Below, in pieces: positions 25,122 through 33,757 of a stretch of 64,000 nt of DNA. Source of the stretch: JAFGRU01 sp016934985. GTDB lineage: Bacteria > Desulfobacterota > Desulfuromonadia > Desulfuromonadales > JAAYDE01. Position numbers and translations under genes: made by a program. Every line of letters starts with the position of its first letter. The first letter of the stretch is position 1. The stretch spans positions 62,001-126,000 of the forward strand of contig CAXXJQ010000009.1 in assembly GCA_963665045.2 (NCBI GenBank). Reading direction: 5' to 3'. The notes beneath the pieces were generated by a model. That model saw only the letters and a program-made list of their open reading frames with translations, was not told the origin of the DNA and did no database searches.

Positions 25122-25475
25122 GTGAGCTTGAAAGAATTTATCAAAGTAATGAAAGCCCTTTCCGATCCGACCCGCGTCAAAATCATGAAGATGCTGCAGC
25201 GACGCGTCATGTGCGTGTGCGAAATCCAGGAGGCGCTCCACGTAGCCCAGTCAACCGCCAGCAAGCACCTGAAAATTTTGGAAGATGCCGGTCTTATCGA
25301 GTATCGGAAGGAAGGGCTGTGGGTTAATTACATGCTGGCCGACGGCAGCCAGAACCCCTATGTGGCGACTATTCTCGGCAATCTTCGGCACTGGCTGGAG
25401 GACAACTGGGAAGTCGTGGAACTTCGGGAAAAACTGAGTGGCATCCGCCGGGAAAATTTGTGCAGAAAACTCTAG
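25122..25475 (+). CDS. arsR: ArsR-family metalloregulator
   Basis: The 117-residue winged-helix repressor keeps the As(III)-binding CVC of helix 3 in MCVCEIQEAL and the recognition segment QSTASKHLKILEDAGLIEYRKEG. It should repress the downstream genes until arsenite or a methylated arsenical binds. GTG 25122 is the longest start; TTG 25128 (LKEFIKVMKALSDP) is also plausible because GAGGTGA could then serve as ribosome site. The TAG stop is formed by the CTAG flank of a MITE that separates arsR from the rest of the operon. Confidence 0.92.
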   Translation: MSLKEFIKVMKALSDPTRVKIMKMLQRRVMCVCEIQEALHVAQSTASKHLKILEDAGLIEYRKEGLWVNYMLADGSQNPYVATILGNLRHWLEDNWEVVELREKLSGIRRENLCRKL

Positions 25476-25640
25476 GAGCCTATCGGACTCAGGAATGAAT
25501 CTATTGCGAAATCAGCAAATCGGACCATATTTCCCCAAATTTTCGGCAAATAGTCCCGCTATTCGCTCTCAACTTTGCGAAAATCTGGTCTCAATTTTCC
25601 ATTTTCTCATGACGATTCCCCAAATCCGACAGGCTCCCAG
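25472..25640. mobile_element. MITE copy A, 161 bp, flanked by CTAG/CCAG
   Basis: A 161-bp element (25476-25636) has terminal inverted repeats GAGCCTATCGGACT...CCGACAGGCTC and lies between CTAG (25472-25475) and CCAG (25637-25640). It is the inverted equivalent of copy B at 43030-43190, equal in length and closely similar throughout. It has no coding capacity. Its left flank includes the arsR stop codon. Confidence 0.88.
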
Positions 25641-25718
25641 GCGCGGGCAAGTATATTTTTTTTATCTTAGAAATTCCTATAGCGGAATGTAAGACTTTAA
25701 TAATTACTGAGGTGCAAC

Positions 25719-26807
25719 ATGGAAACAATGAAAAAAGGTTCTGACGACAATCCTATGGAGCAGGCCGAAGCTCTGCCGGAAAAAAAGGAAAATTTCTGGC
25801 TTTATTCCGTGACCGGTCTGTTCGGCATAGCCGTTTGGTGGCTGATTTATACCAATCTCCCACAGGTGTCTTCGTTCCTGACCTATTCCCTGCTGAAAAT
25901 CGAGGAAAACACCCACCTGGGTTCAGCGCTGGAATTTTTCTTTTACGATGTACCCAAGGTCATGATGCTGCTGGTCCTGGTTATTTTCGGGGTCGGCATC
26001 ATCCGCACTTTTTTTACCCCCGAACGCACCCGCGAGATGCTGTCAGGGAAAAGCGAATTCGCAGGGAATATCCTGGCTGCCCTGCTAGGCATTGTCACGC
26101 CGTTCTGTTCCTGCTCAGCGGTGCCCCTGTTTATCGGCTTCGTCACAGCGGGCGTGCCTTTGGGCGTCACTTTTTCCTTCCTGATTGCCGCCCCCCTGGT
26201 CAATGAAATCGCCGTCGTCCTTCTTTACGGCCTGCTGGGATGGAAAATCGCCGCCATTTACATGGGGACCGGCCTCTCGATCGCCATTCTTGCCGGCTGG
26301 GTCCTGGGGCGCATGCGCCTTGAAGGACACATTGAAGACTGGGTCACCCAGATGAACGCCACGCCGGCGGGGCAGGAAGACGAGCGCCTGAGCTGGAAAG
26401 ACCGTATCGAAGCCGGGGCCACAGCGGTAAAGGAAATCCTCGGCAAAGTCTGGATTTACCTGGTTATCGGAATTGCCGTCGGTGCCGGTATTCACGGTTA
26501 TGTCCCCGAGGGGTTCATGGCCTCCATCATGGGCAAAGGCGCCTGGTGGTCGGTGCCCCTGGCCGTCGGCATGGGGGTTCCCATGTACTCCAATGCGGCC
26601 GGAATCGTGCCTATCGTTGAGGCTCTGCTGGGCAAAGGGGCGGCGCTCGGGACCGTGCTGGCGTTCATGATGTCGGTCATTGCCCTTTCCCTCCCGGAAA
26701 TGATTATCCTCCGCAAAGTGTTGAAACCCCGGCTGATCGGGACCTTCATTGCCGTTGTGGCAGCAGGCATACTTGTCGTGGGATACCTGTTTAATCTGAT
26801 TATTTGA
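25719..26807 (+). CDS. ArsP/DUF318-type permease
   Basis: This 362-residue polytopic membrane protein has the family's paired TM segments with the diagnostic TPFCSCSAVPLFIGF motif near residue 128 and the matching second-half motif GVPMYSNAAGIVPI. ArsP members export trivalent organoarsenicals such as methylarsenite; other members of this permease family act on other substrates. Here it lies between arsR and arsC, and no ArsB or Acr3 is encoded in the operon, so it may be the operon's only arsenic exporter. An AGGTG ribosome site precedes ATG 25719. Confidence 0.85.
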   Translation: METMKKGSDDNPMEQAEALPEKKENFWLYSVTGLFGIAVWWLIYTNLPQVSSFLTYSLLKIEENTHLGSALEFFFYDVPKVMMLLVLVIFGVGIIRTFFTPERTREMLSGKSEFAGNILAALLGIVTPFCSCSAVPLFIGFVTAGVPLGVTFSFLIAAPLVNEIAVVLLYGLLGWKIAAIYMGTGLSIAILAGWVLGRMRLEGHIEDWVTQMNATPAGQEDERLSWKDRIEAGATAVKEILGKVWIYLVIGIAVGAGIHGYVPEGFMASIMGKGAWWSVPLAVGMGVPMYSNAAGIVPIVEALLGKGAALGTVLAFMMSVIALSLPEMIILRKVLKPRLIGTFIAVVAAGILVVGYLFNLII

Positions 26808-26823
26808 GGCAATGGAGAAGACC

Positions 26824-27267
26824 ATGGCCAACCATAAAATCAAGCTGCTGTTTCTGTGCACGGGAAATTCCTGCCGCAGCCAGATGGCCGAAGGCTGGAC
26901 GCGCCACCTCAAAGAGGATGTCATCGAAGTCTGGTCGGCGGGTATTGAAACCCATGGCCTCAACCTGCACGCCGTCAGGGTGATGGCGGAAGCCGGGGTG
27001 GACATCTCAGGGCATAAATCAAAAAACGTCTCCGACGTCGTCTTCATTCCTTTCGACTGGGTTGTGACCGTCTGCGATCATGCCCGGGAGACCTGCCCTC
27101 TTTTCCCCGGAAAAGCGCGGCTGGCGCATGTGGGTTTCGATGATCCTCCGAGGCTTGCCCAAGATGCCAGGAGCGAGGAGGAGGCCCTCCAGTATTATCG
27201 CCGGGTTCGCGATGAGATCAGGGCCTTTGTCAAGACCTTGCCGGAATCTCTGACCACGGATGCATAA
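26824..27267 (+). CDS. arsC: arsenate reductase, thioredoxin-coupled (LMW phosphatase fold)
   Basis: The 147-residue product has the P-loop CTGNSCRSQ (Cys12 to Arg18) and the resolving cysteines in VCDHARETCP, matching ArsC of the Staphylococcus pI258 type, which reduces arsenate to arsenite through an intramolecular Cys cascade regenerated by thioredoxin. ATG 26824 is chosen because GGAGAAG lies just upstream; an ATG 12 bases earlier overlaps that site. It follows the permease after 16 bases. Confidence 0.93.
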   Translation: MANHKIKLLFLCTGNSCRSQMAEGWTRHLKEDVIEVWSAGIETHGLNLHAVRVMAEAGVDISGHKSKNVSDVVFIPFDWVVTVCDHARETCPLFPGKARLAHVGFDDPPRLAQDARSEEEALQYYRRVRDEIRAFVKTLPESLTTDA

Positions 27268-27286
27268 CGAACCAAAGAGAGTGATT

Positions 27287-27526
27287 ATGAATGAAACCAT
27301 CAAGGAATTGACAGCGATTGGAGCCTCGGTTGGAGCCCACTGCCAGCCCTGCCTCGAGTATCATCTGCGTAAAGCCCGGGAAATGGGGATCGAGCCGGAA
27401 GACATCCGCCAGGCAGTGGAGATCGGCCACCGGGTGGAAAAAGGCTCCATGGCCGCCATGAAAAATTACAGTTCGAGTGTTTTGGAAAAATATGCCATGC
27501 CGGGTGACTCATCCGGTAAAGAATAA
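27287..27526 (+). CDS. carboxymuconolactone decarboxylase-like CxxC protein (AhpD fold)
   Basis: The 79-residue product is a short CMD/AhpD-type helical protein with the redox motif AHCQPCLEYH. Small CMD proteins are frequent at the end of ars operons in deltaproteobacteria and may help recycle thiols for ArsC or protect against oxidative damage, but this is not proven. The start at 27287 follows AGAGAG; the longer frame upstream overlaps arsC. It is the last gene of the ars operon. Confidence 0.85.
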   Translation: MNETIKELTAIGASVGAHCQPCLEYHLRKAREMGIEPEDIRQAVEIGHRVEKGSMAAMKNYSSSVLEKYAMPGDSSGKE

Positions 27527-27557
27527 TTCCCCATGAACCACTGCCCTGCCACCAGGG

Positions 27558-29021
27558 TCATTTCCTTGCCCCTGATTCCAACTCACAGGCCAGGCGGCCG
27601 AGAGTCGCCACAGCCCCTTCCATTTTTTCCGAGTAGAAACCGGCGTTGAGCCTGACAAAATTGCGGTACTTGCCGGTGGTCGAAAACAGAGGCCCCGGCG
27701 CGAGGCTGATCCCCTGTTCGTGGGCAAGACCGTAAAGCTGTAAGGAATCGACCTTCTCGGGCATCTCCAGCCAGAGCACGAACCCCCCCTTGGGGCGGGT
27801 CACCCGCGTCCCTTCGGGGAAATGGCGGCCGATGGCGTCGGCCATGCTCGCCAGCTTCTGGGCATAGACCCGGCGAATGCTGCGCAGGTGGTGATCGTAA
27901 CCGCCGTTGGCGAGAAACTCGGCAATGGCCAACTGCGGCGGCATGGAAGTGGCGACATTGGTGAGCATCTTGCCCCGCTCAATCCGTTCCTGAAAGCGGC
28001 CGGGGGCGATCCAGCCGACCCGGTAGCCGGGGGCCAGGGTTTTGGAAAAGGAAGAGCAAAGCAGGACGCTGCCGTTTTTGTCGAAGGCCTTGGCGACCGA
28101 CGGCCGCCGGTCATTGAAGGAGAGGTCGCCGTAGACGTCGTCCTCGATAAGGGGGATTTCGTGGCGATCGAGGAGTTCCACCAGGCGGCGCTTGTCGGCA
28201 TCGCTCATCAAGCCGCCGTCGGGATTGTTGAAATTGGTCAGAACCAGGCACGCTTTGACTTCGCCGCGATGGTTGTCGAGGGCGTATTCGAGAGCCTCCA
28301 GACTGAGACCGCTGACGGGCGAGGTGGGAATTTCCAGGGTTTTGAGGCCCAGGTCTTCGATCATCTGCAGGAAATTGAAATAGACCGGACTCTGGATGGC
28401 CACCGTATCGCCGGGGCGGCACAGGGCACGAAGGGACAGGACAACTGCTTCAACGCAACCGGAAGTAACGACAATCTCGTCGGGTCGCAGGGTACAGCCA
28501 TGGACAAGCTGGCGCCGGGCAATCTGCATGCGCAGGCGCTCATATCCCGGCGGGATATCGTAGGAGATGGAGGGGATGCGAAAACGCCGCGTCTCCGTAG
28601 CCAGCATGCGGTTGAGCTTATCAATGGGCAGAAGATCAGGGTTGGGAAAGGCGATGCCGAACTGCACCAGCCGGGGATCGAGAAGGTCGTTCATCACCAT
28701 GCGGTAGATGCGGCTGATGCTGACCTCGGTCGGATTGAGAGCCGGCGGGTCTACCAGCGGCGCGTCCGGCACCTGCGGCAGGCGGGCACAGACATAATAA
28801 CCCGACTGCGGACGCGCCTCAAGAACGCGCCGGTCTTCGAGAAGGGCGTAGGCCTCCTTGACGGTGTTGAGACTGACCTGCAGCTGGCGGCTCAAGCCGC
28901 GGATCGATGGCACCCGGTCGCCGGAGCGGAATGTTCCCTTATCCACCAGTTCGGCGATCTTTCCGGCCACCTGCTCGTAAAGTGGGATATCGTTTGATTT
29001 ACGCTCGGTTACGGTACGCAT
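27558..29021 (-). CDS. MocR/PdxR-type transcriptional regulator (GntR-HTH fused to aminotransferase-like domain)
   Basis: The 487-residue product has an N-terminal GntR winged helix (PLYEQVAGKIAELV, then RGLSRQLQVSLNTVKEAYALLE) joined to a fold-type I PLP domain with the Schiff-base lysine in SSFSKTLAPGYRVGW. MocR regulators use the aminotransferase-like part to sense PLP-linked metabolites. It is divergent from the DUF2917 gene, with repeated TACAGTTT/CTGTATCTG motifs between them (29055-29138), so that gene is its likely target. It is convergent with the ars operon. Confidence 0.93.
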   Translation of the reverse strand: MRTVTERKSNDIPLYEQVAGKIAELVDKGTFRSGDRVPSIRGLSRQLQVSLNTVKEAYALLEDRRVLEARPQSGYYVCARLPQVPDAPLVDPPALNPTEVSISRIYRMVMNDLLDPRLVQFGIAFPNPDLLPIDKLNRMLATETRRFRIPSISYDIPPGYERLRMQIARRQLVHGCTLRPDEIVVTSGCVEAVVLSLRALCRPGDTVAIQSPVYFNFLQMIEDLGLKTLEIPTSPVSGLSLEALEYALDNHRGEVKACLVLTNFNNPDGGLMSDADKRRLVELLDRHEIPLIEDDVYGDLSFNDRRPSVAKAFDKNGSVLLCSSFSKTLAPGYRVGWIAPGRFQERIERGKMLTNVATSMPPQLAIAEFLANGGYDHHLRSIRRVYAQKLASMADAIGRHFPEGTRVTRPKGGFVLWLEMPEKVDSLQLYGLAHEQGISLAPGPLFSTTGKYRNFVRLNAGFYSEKMEGAVATLGRLACELESGARK

Positions 29022-29054
29022 GACCCTATCATAGGTTCCTTCAGGTAACTTCGA

Positions 29055-29138
29055 CAGATACAGTTTCCTGTTATGCCGATGGTTACAGTTTTAGAGAAAC
29101 TAAACTGTATTGGTTACAAAAGCAAGAACCTGTATCTG
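29055..29138. promoter_or_regulatory. cluster of candidate MocR binding sites
   Basis: CAGATACAG (29055-29063) and CTGTATCTG (29130-29138) are exact inverted copies. TACAGTTT occurs at 29059 and 29084 and inverted as AAACTGTA at 29102. The cluster fills the 178-base space between the MocR gene and DUF2917 and fits binding by a regulator that contacts repeated half-sites. Confidence 0.55.
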
Positions 29139-29199
29139 TTTTTAAACCTTTTTTAAAGTTAGACTCCTCCCGACAGGTAAGACAACAAAGGGGGAGATC

Positions 29200-29466
29200 A
29201 TGGAAATTCTGTTACAAAAAGGGGAGATGCTGATCCTCAAAGGCGAACGGCGAGGACTCATGATCCAGTGTGGCGAAGGCATGTTGTGGATCACCCAGGA
29301 AGGCGATTACCGTGATCACCTGCTTAAATGCTGTAAAAATTTCACATCCTCTCTGCCCGGGCGCGTCGTCGTAACCGCTCTTTGCGACAGCCGCCTTGCG
29401 ACAGGGGAGATCTCCCGGGTTATTGGTCGCAACGCCTGTTTCTTTCCCTTAAGCATCGCTCGCTGA
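29200..29466 (+). CDS. DUF2917 domain protein
   Basis: The 88-residue soluble product has the DUF2917 pattern (LKGERRGLMIQCGEGMLWIT, then GDYRDHLL), a small cupin-like beta protein of unknown role. GGGGGAG before the ATG is a strong ribosome site. It is divergent from the MocR gene, and members of this family are often seen next to such regulators. It contains four cysteines but no obvious cluster motif. Confidence 0.85.
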   Translation: MEILLQKGEMLILKGERRGLMIQCGEGMLWITQEGDYRDHLLKCCKNFTSSLPGRVVVTALCDSRLATGEISRVIGRNACFFPLSIAR

Positions 29467-29952
29467 AACCGCAATCCGCTGTTGCCGTGTGAGGCCGACC
29501 TGGCTCCAAGTTCGGTTCGCGGTTGTCTCCAAATCCAAACCCAGTCAGATGGACATCCATTTCGAGCCCCTGAAAAACGCCAAAAATGCCGATTGGGCTC
29601 GTCGTTACTACCTGAAACGGGCCATCGTCCAGCCCTTCCCTACCGCTCCATTGCGGAACTCCACATCTGCGTTAACCTTTCCATGATGTTTACCACCGAC
29701 AAAGGCGAGCGAACTTTCTGCTGCGATCTGAAAACAAAACATTAATTCTTTCTTGCTTTTTTTCGTATGCTTTTTGCAAATAAAAAAGATCCGCTATTTA
29801 TTACATCGGGTCATTTGTCTCAGATGTAAAGACAATTCCAGCCCCTTCCCCTCCCGGGGCTTGCCGTCTTTTTCCAAACATCCACAACAGGAAAATGGCG
29901 GGAAGCCCCCCGATTCAAAAGGATACGGGCATAAAAACCTGGAGATTTCACA
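29467..29952. other. intergenic region, no convincing gene
   Basis: Two short open frames around 29480-29745 look protein-like in patches (DWARRYYLKRAIVQ, then MMFTTDKGERTF in another frame), which could be a decayed gene, but no family was recognised. The remainder is AT-rich sequence leading to the diguanylate cyclase gene. Confidence 0.4.
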
Positions 29953-32502
29953 TTGAAAAAATGGTTAAGTTTGACCATTGTCAGCAGCCTTCTGGTCGCC
30001 CTCCAGGTGACATTTTGTTTCGCAAAAGTGGCAAAACTAAACCCGGAAATCCTGATCCTGAACTCCTACCATCTCGGCTACCTGTGGTCTGACGGTGAAG
30101 TCAACGGCATTCAAAGTGCTATTTTCCGGACGCTCCCCGAAGCCAGTATCACCCTCGAATACATGGATACCAAAAGGATTCCTCCCGACAAGAGTTTCAA
30201 AAATCTTTTTGCCCTTTATAAAACCAAATACCAGGATCGCAAGTTCGACCTGATCCTCCCTGTAGACGATAACGCCCTCAGTTTTTTGAAAAAATACCGA
30301 AAGGATCTGTTTGGAGAAGTCCCCATTGTTTTTTGCGGGGTCAACAATTTCAAGCCGGAAAAAATCCAAGGCGTCGAAAAGGTAACAGGGGTCACCGAAA
30401 TTCATCGCATCGGTGAAAATTTTGAGCTTTTGCTGAGCCTCCACCCCCGGCTAAAAAAGGTGGTCGTCGTTACGGATGTGACTCCAAGCGGCCAGATCAG
30501 CCTTCATGAGGTAAAAGCTGCGACCCCAGCTTTTGCAGGCCGTCTTGACTTTGAATATCTGGAAGGTCTGCCGCTACCGCAGTTGCAGGAACGCTTGTCA
30601 GGGCTCGATGGGGATTCGGTCGTTTTTCTGCTTAATTATTTCCGCGACCGCGAAGGCAATTACTACAGACCGGAAACGGTCATGCCGGTCATCTCACAGG
30701 CCAGTTCCGCCCCCGTTTATTGCTTCAGCGAATTTTACATGAATTATGGCGCCACCGGAGGGCTCATCAACGAAGGATATCCCCATGGTGCCTTGGCCGG
30801 CCAGATTGCCCTCAAAGTGCTGGCCGGAGAAAACATCTCAAAAATGGTCGTTCATGAAGGACCGATGCGACCGGTGTTCGATTACCGCCAACTGACGCGA
30901 TTCAATCTGGATGTCTCCCGTCTGCCACCAGAGGCCCAGGTGTTGAACCGCAAAGAAAAAGACCGGAAGGAGGTTTTGATTCTTCATTCCTATGAACCTG
31001 AATACAGCTGGTCGGCCAACATTTACAAGGGTATGAAAGAGATTCTGGACCAGCGTAACGACATTGGCGAAATTTTTGTCGAGTTCATGGACACCAAACG
31101 GTATACCAACCCAGCCTATTACTACCAGCTTTACGAGCTTTACAAAAAGAAATATGCCCACAGGCAAATCGATATCGTCATGGTCTCGGACAGCAATGCC
31201 TTTAACTTCGTCAGGAAGTTCAAGAACCTTTTATTCAAGGATACGCCCGTCGTATTTTGCGGGGTCAACTACCTTGAAAATTTAGAGGCTATAAATCAGG
31301 AAAACACTACCGGTGTCATGGAAAGCCTCGATATTGCCGGGACCATCAGGACCATATTGGCCATCCATCCGGAGACTGAAAAAATACTGGTTATCAACGA
31401 CAGCACCACCACCGGCCAGCAAATGCAAAAAGACGTTGAAAAAAACATCCTCAAAATCCAGGGCCCTCCCAAATTCGAATACCTTTCCCAGTTGCCTATG
31501 AAGGATATGCTGGAACGGCTAAAAAACCAGGACGAAAAAACCGTCGTCCTCATGTTGAGTTTCTTTCGCGACGGGAAAAATACCCGCTATCCGATCAAAA
31601 CCAGCGTCAGCATGATTACCGAGGCATGTAACCGGCCCGTTTACGGTTTTATTGAAAGTTTTCTCGATTTCGGCATCCTCGGAGGGAGCTTTGCGTTGGG
31701 CCGGGACCAGGGACGCCTGGCCGCCGGCCTGGCAACCCGCATCCTGGATGGGGAAACCGCCGGCGATATTCCCATCCTGCAGAAACACCCTTACCATTTT
31801 ATTTTCGACAATAATGTGCTCAAGCGTTTTAACATTCCGGGAACGGCTCTGCCGGCAAAAAGTGCCATAATAAACGAACCCACCGGCTTCTATTACAAAT
31901 ACAAGCGTCTGGTGGACATTGCAGTTATTGTTTTTATGGCCTTGGTTTTCCTGGTAATTGTCCAACAGTTGCGCTTGCGGCGGGAGGAAAGAAAAAAAAC
32001 GGAATTTGAGACCGCAGCCCGAACTGACGGCTTGACCAGAACCATACCGCGCAATTTTTTTGTTCCCGAGGTGGAGGCACAAATAGCGAATTGCCGTGCC
32101 GAAAACAAAAAACTGACTTTATCCTACTGTGATATCGATAATCTCAAATCGGTCAACGACACCTTCGGCCACCGGGAAGGCGACAAATACATTGTCACCA
32201 TGGTCGAAGTTATTCAATCAACGATCCGCGCCTGTGACAGAATCTACCGCATGGGCGGAGACGAATTCATGATCGTTTTTGCTGATTGCTGCGTTAATGG
32301 CGCAAAGAACAGGCTTAAGGACATCCATGAGAAATTGGCCAATTTGAACAAACAACCTAACAGCAGATACGACAAAGGAATGAGTTTCGGCTGTGCTGGG
32401 TTCGACCCCGCCAACCCCAAAACCCTGGATCAGCTCCTGGAGGAAGCGGACGAGCTCATGTACCGGGAAAAAAACGGAAATGGGTTTTCACAAAAAAGCT
32501 GA
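29953..32502 (+). CDS. diguanylate cyclase with two tandem periplasmic ABC-substrate-binding-like sensor domains
   Basis: The 849-residue product has a signal peptide (residues 1-24), two consecutive copies of an ABC sugar-binding-like sensor domain (about 30-330 and 345-640), one transmembrane helix (about 655-675) and a cytoplasmic GGDEF domain. The active motif is intact (MGGDEF), and the allosteric I-site RxxD (RACD) lies five residues before it, so it should make cyclic di-GMP with product feedback. The copies share LILNSY/LILHSY at the start, EFMDTKR-like segments and VFCGVN. They probably bind small ligands in the periplasm. The start is TTG 29953 with a TGGAG site. Confidence 0.92.
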   Translation: MKKWLSLTIVSSLLVALQVTFCFAKVAKLNPEILILNSYHLGYLWSDGEVNGIQSAIFRTLPEASITLEYMDTKRIPPDKSFKNLFALYKTKYQDRKFDLILPVDDNALSFLKKYRKDLFGEVPIVFCGVNNFKPEKIQGVEKVTGVTEIHRIGENFELLLSLHPRLKKVVVVTDVTPSGQISLHEVKAATPAFAGRLDFEYLEGLPLPQLQERLSGLDGDSVVFLLNYFRDREGNYYRPETVMPVISQASSAPVYCFSEFYMNYGATGGLINEGYPHGALAGQIALKVLAGENISKMVVHEGPMRPVFDYRQLTRFNLDVSRLPPEAQVLNRKEKDRKEVLILHSYEPEYSWSANIYKGMKEILDQRNDIGEIFVEFMDTKRYTNPAYYYQLYELYKKKYAHRQIDIVMVSDSNAFNFVRKFKNLLFKDTPVVFCGVNYLENLEAINQENTTGVMESLDIAGTIRTILAIHPETEKILVINDSTTTGQQMQKDVEKNILKIQGPPKFEYLSQLPMKDMLERLKNQDEKTVVLMLSFFRDGKNTRYPIKTSVSMITEACNRPVYGFIESFLDFGILGGSFALGRDQGRLAAGLATRILDGETAGDIPILQKHPYHFIFDNNVLKRFNIPGTALPAKSAIINEPTGFYYKYKRLVDIAVIVFMALVFLVIVQQLRLRREERKKTEFETAARTDGLTRTIPRNFFVPEVEAQIANCRAENKKLTLSYCDIDNLKSVNDTFGHREGDKYIVTMVEVIQSTIRACDRIYRMGGDEFMIVFADCCVNGAKNRLKDIHEKLANLNKQPNSRYDKGMSFGCAGFDPANPKTLDQLLEEADELMYREKNGNGFSQKS

Positions 32503-32532
32503 TGGGAAAACAGGGGCTAACCCGGTTCAGCA

Positions 32533-32949
32533 TCACCACTCTCCCTGGTTGGGCATGGATTTCCAGGGTTCCTTGGCTTCCAGGGCCTCCCCTTCCTGCA
32601 AAAGTTCGATGGAAATATCATCCGGCGAACGGATAAAAGCCATTTTCCCATCCCGAGGGGGACGCAGAATACTTACCCCGCGATCCATCAAGACCTGACA
32701 GGTGTCGTAGATATTTTCCACGCCAAAAGCCAGGTGGCCAAAATTCCTTCCCCCGCCATACTCTTCCGGTTGCCAATTATAGGTCAGCTCGATTTCAGCC
32801 TCTCCCTCCTTCGCCGCCAGATAGACAAGAGTGCATTTCCAGTTGGGATAGTCGTTACGGCGGATAACCTTGAGGCCCAGTTTATTAACGTAAAAATCCA
32901 GGGATTCATCCAGATCGGACACCCGCACCATGGTATGCAAAAATTTCAT
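32533..32949 (-). CDS. gloA: glyoxalase I (lactoylglutathione lyase)
   Basis: The 138-residue product is a two-module VOC-fold enzyme. Metal ligands can be seen in LHTMVRV, EIELTYN, FGHLAFGV and ISIELLQ. It should isomerise the methylglyoxal-thiol hemithioacetal, the first step in methylglyoxal removal. The length is normal for bacterial GloA. It is convergent with the diguanylate cyclase gene, and no GloB lies nearby. A methylmalonyl-CoA epimerase or other VOC role is less likely given the RVSDLDESLDFY start and the RPPRDGKMAFIRSPD segment. Confidence 0.9.
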   Translation of the reverse strand: MKFLHTMVRVSDLDESLDFYVNKLGLKVIRRNDYPNWKCTLVYLAAKEGEAEIELTYNWQPEEYGGGRNFGHLAFGVENIYDTCQVLMDRGVSILRPPRDGKMAFIRSPDDISIELLQEGEALEAKEPWKSMPNQGEW

Positions 32950-32991
32950 AAAAACCTCCCGCTGATATTGGTCCTCTTATTTTTGCTTTGG

Positions 32992-33491
32992 TTATTTTCT
33001 TTCGCCTTTCTTCTCCAGCCGTGAAATCAGGCACTCATAAAAATCTCTCCGAGCACGCAGCTTGTCAACGTCGCTTGTATTTCTTTGCATGGGATGGCGG
33101 TTTTCACACTCCTGGTATAAATTTCTGATACCGTCGAGCAATCTTCCGACCTCCCTTTCTTCCGCCGATATTTTCAACTGGTCGGTAAAATCACGGATTG
33201 AGTCCTCCAGGCTGCCCAGCTCTTCTTCCCGGTCTCTAATCTCGGCATTTTTTCCTATATATTATGTTTCTGGCTCTCAATCACCTGCTCAAGTTCTTTA
33301 CGCTGATCGCGCAGAGCTGCCATCCGCTCGTCAAAATAGCCGGTAAAGACGGTGGAAGCCAACCCAATGACGGCCAACATGAGAGGTACAAAGGCCCCAA
33401 GAAAGGCTGGTCTGCGCCAGATCGGCCTTTGCAGCTCCCTTATTTCAAGCTTGAGCTTCTCAAGCTCCAGATCCGATCTGTCATTCTCCAT
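32992..33491 (-). pseudogene. frameshifted membrane-anchored coiled-coil protein
   Basis: Two abutting frames make one sensible protein. The first part (33491-33255) has a charged N-terminus, one transmembrane helix (FVPLMLAVIGLASTVF) and a coiled coil up to SQKHN. The coiled coil continues in the -1 frame (NAEIRDREEELGSLEDSIRD...) to 32992. Removing one TA from the ATATAT run at about 33254-33262 joins them as KHNIGKNAEIRD. So either a dinucleotide expansion broke the gene, or the second part is made from an internal TTG start at 33177. Function is unknown. Confidence 0.6.
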
Positions 33492-33757
33492 GACAACACC
33501 GGCGTGTTACTGTGCAAATAGAATGATCAAATAAGGATATATTTAAGTTTACCATTTTCGGCAACCGCCAAACGCGTACGCCCCCGCCCCAAAACGAAGT
33601 TCCGTTTCAACCGTTAACTGACCGGGAACCAAAAAAATTGGGAATCCCGAGTGATTTTCTATCTTTTTCTTGACGGACAATTCTTCATTTCCTATCCTTT
33701 TTTTGAAAAAAAACGAATTTTTTCTGCCCCCATTCTTTCAGGAGAGGACTTTTCCCT

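Noticed and set aside
26115..27047. 310-codon minus-strand frame over the ArsP-type permease and arsC
   Set aside because: The plus-strand genes have clear families and ribosome sites; this frame is His/Asp-rich and shadow-like.
29482..29745. Short frames that might be a gene or pseudogene after DUF2917
   Set aside because: Protein-like patches are in two frames and match no family I know; evidence too weak for a pseudogene call.
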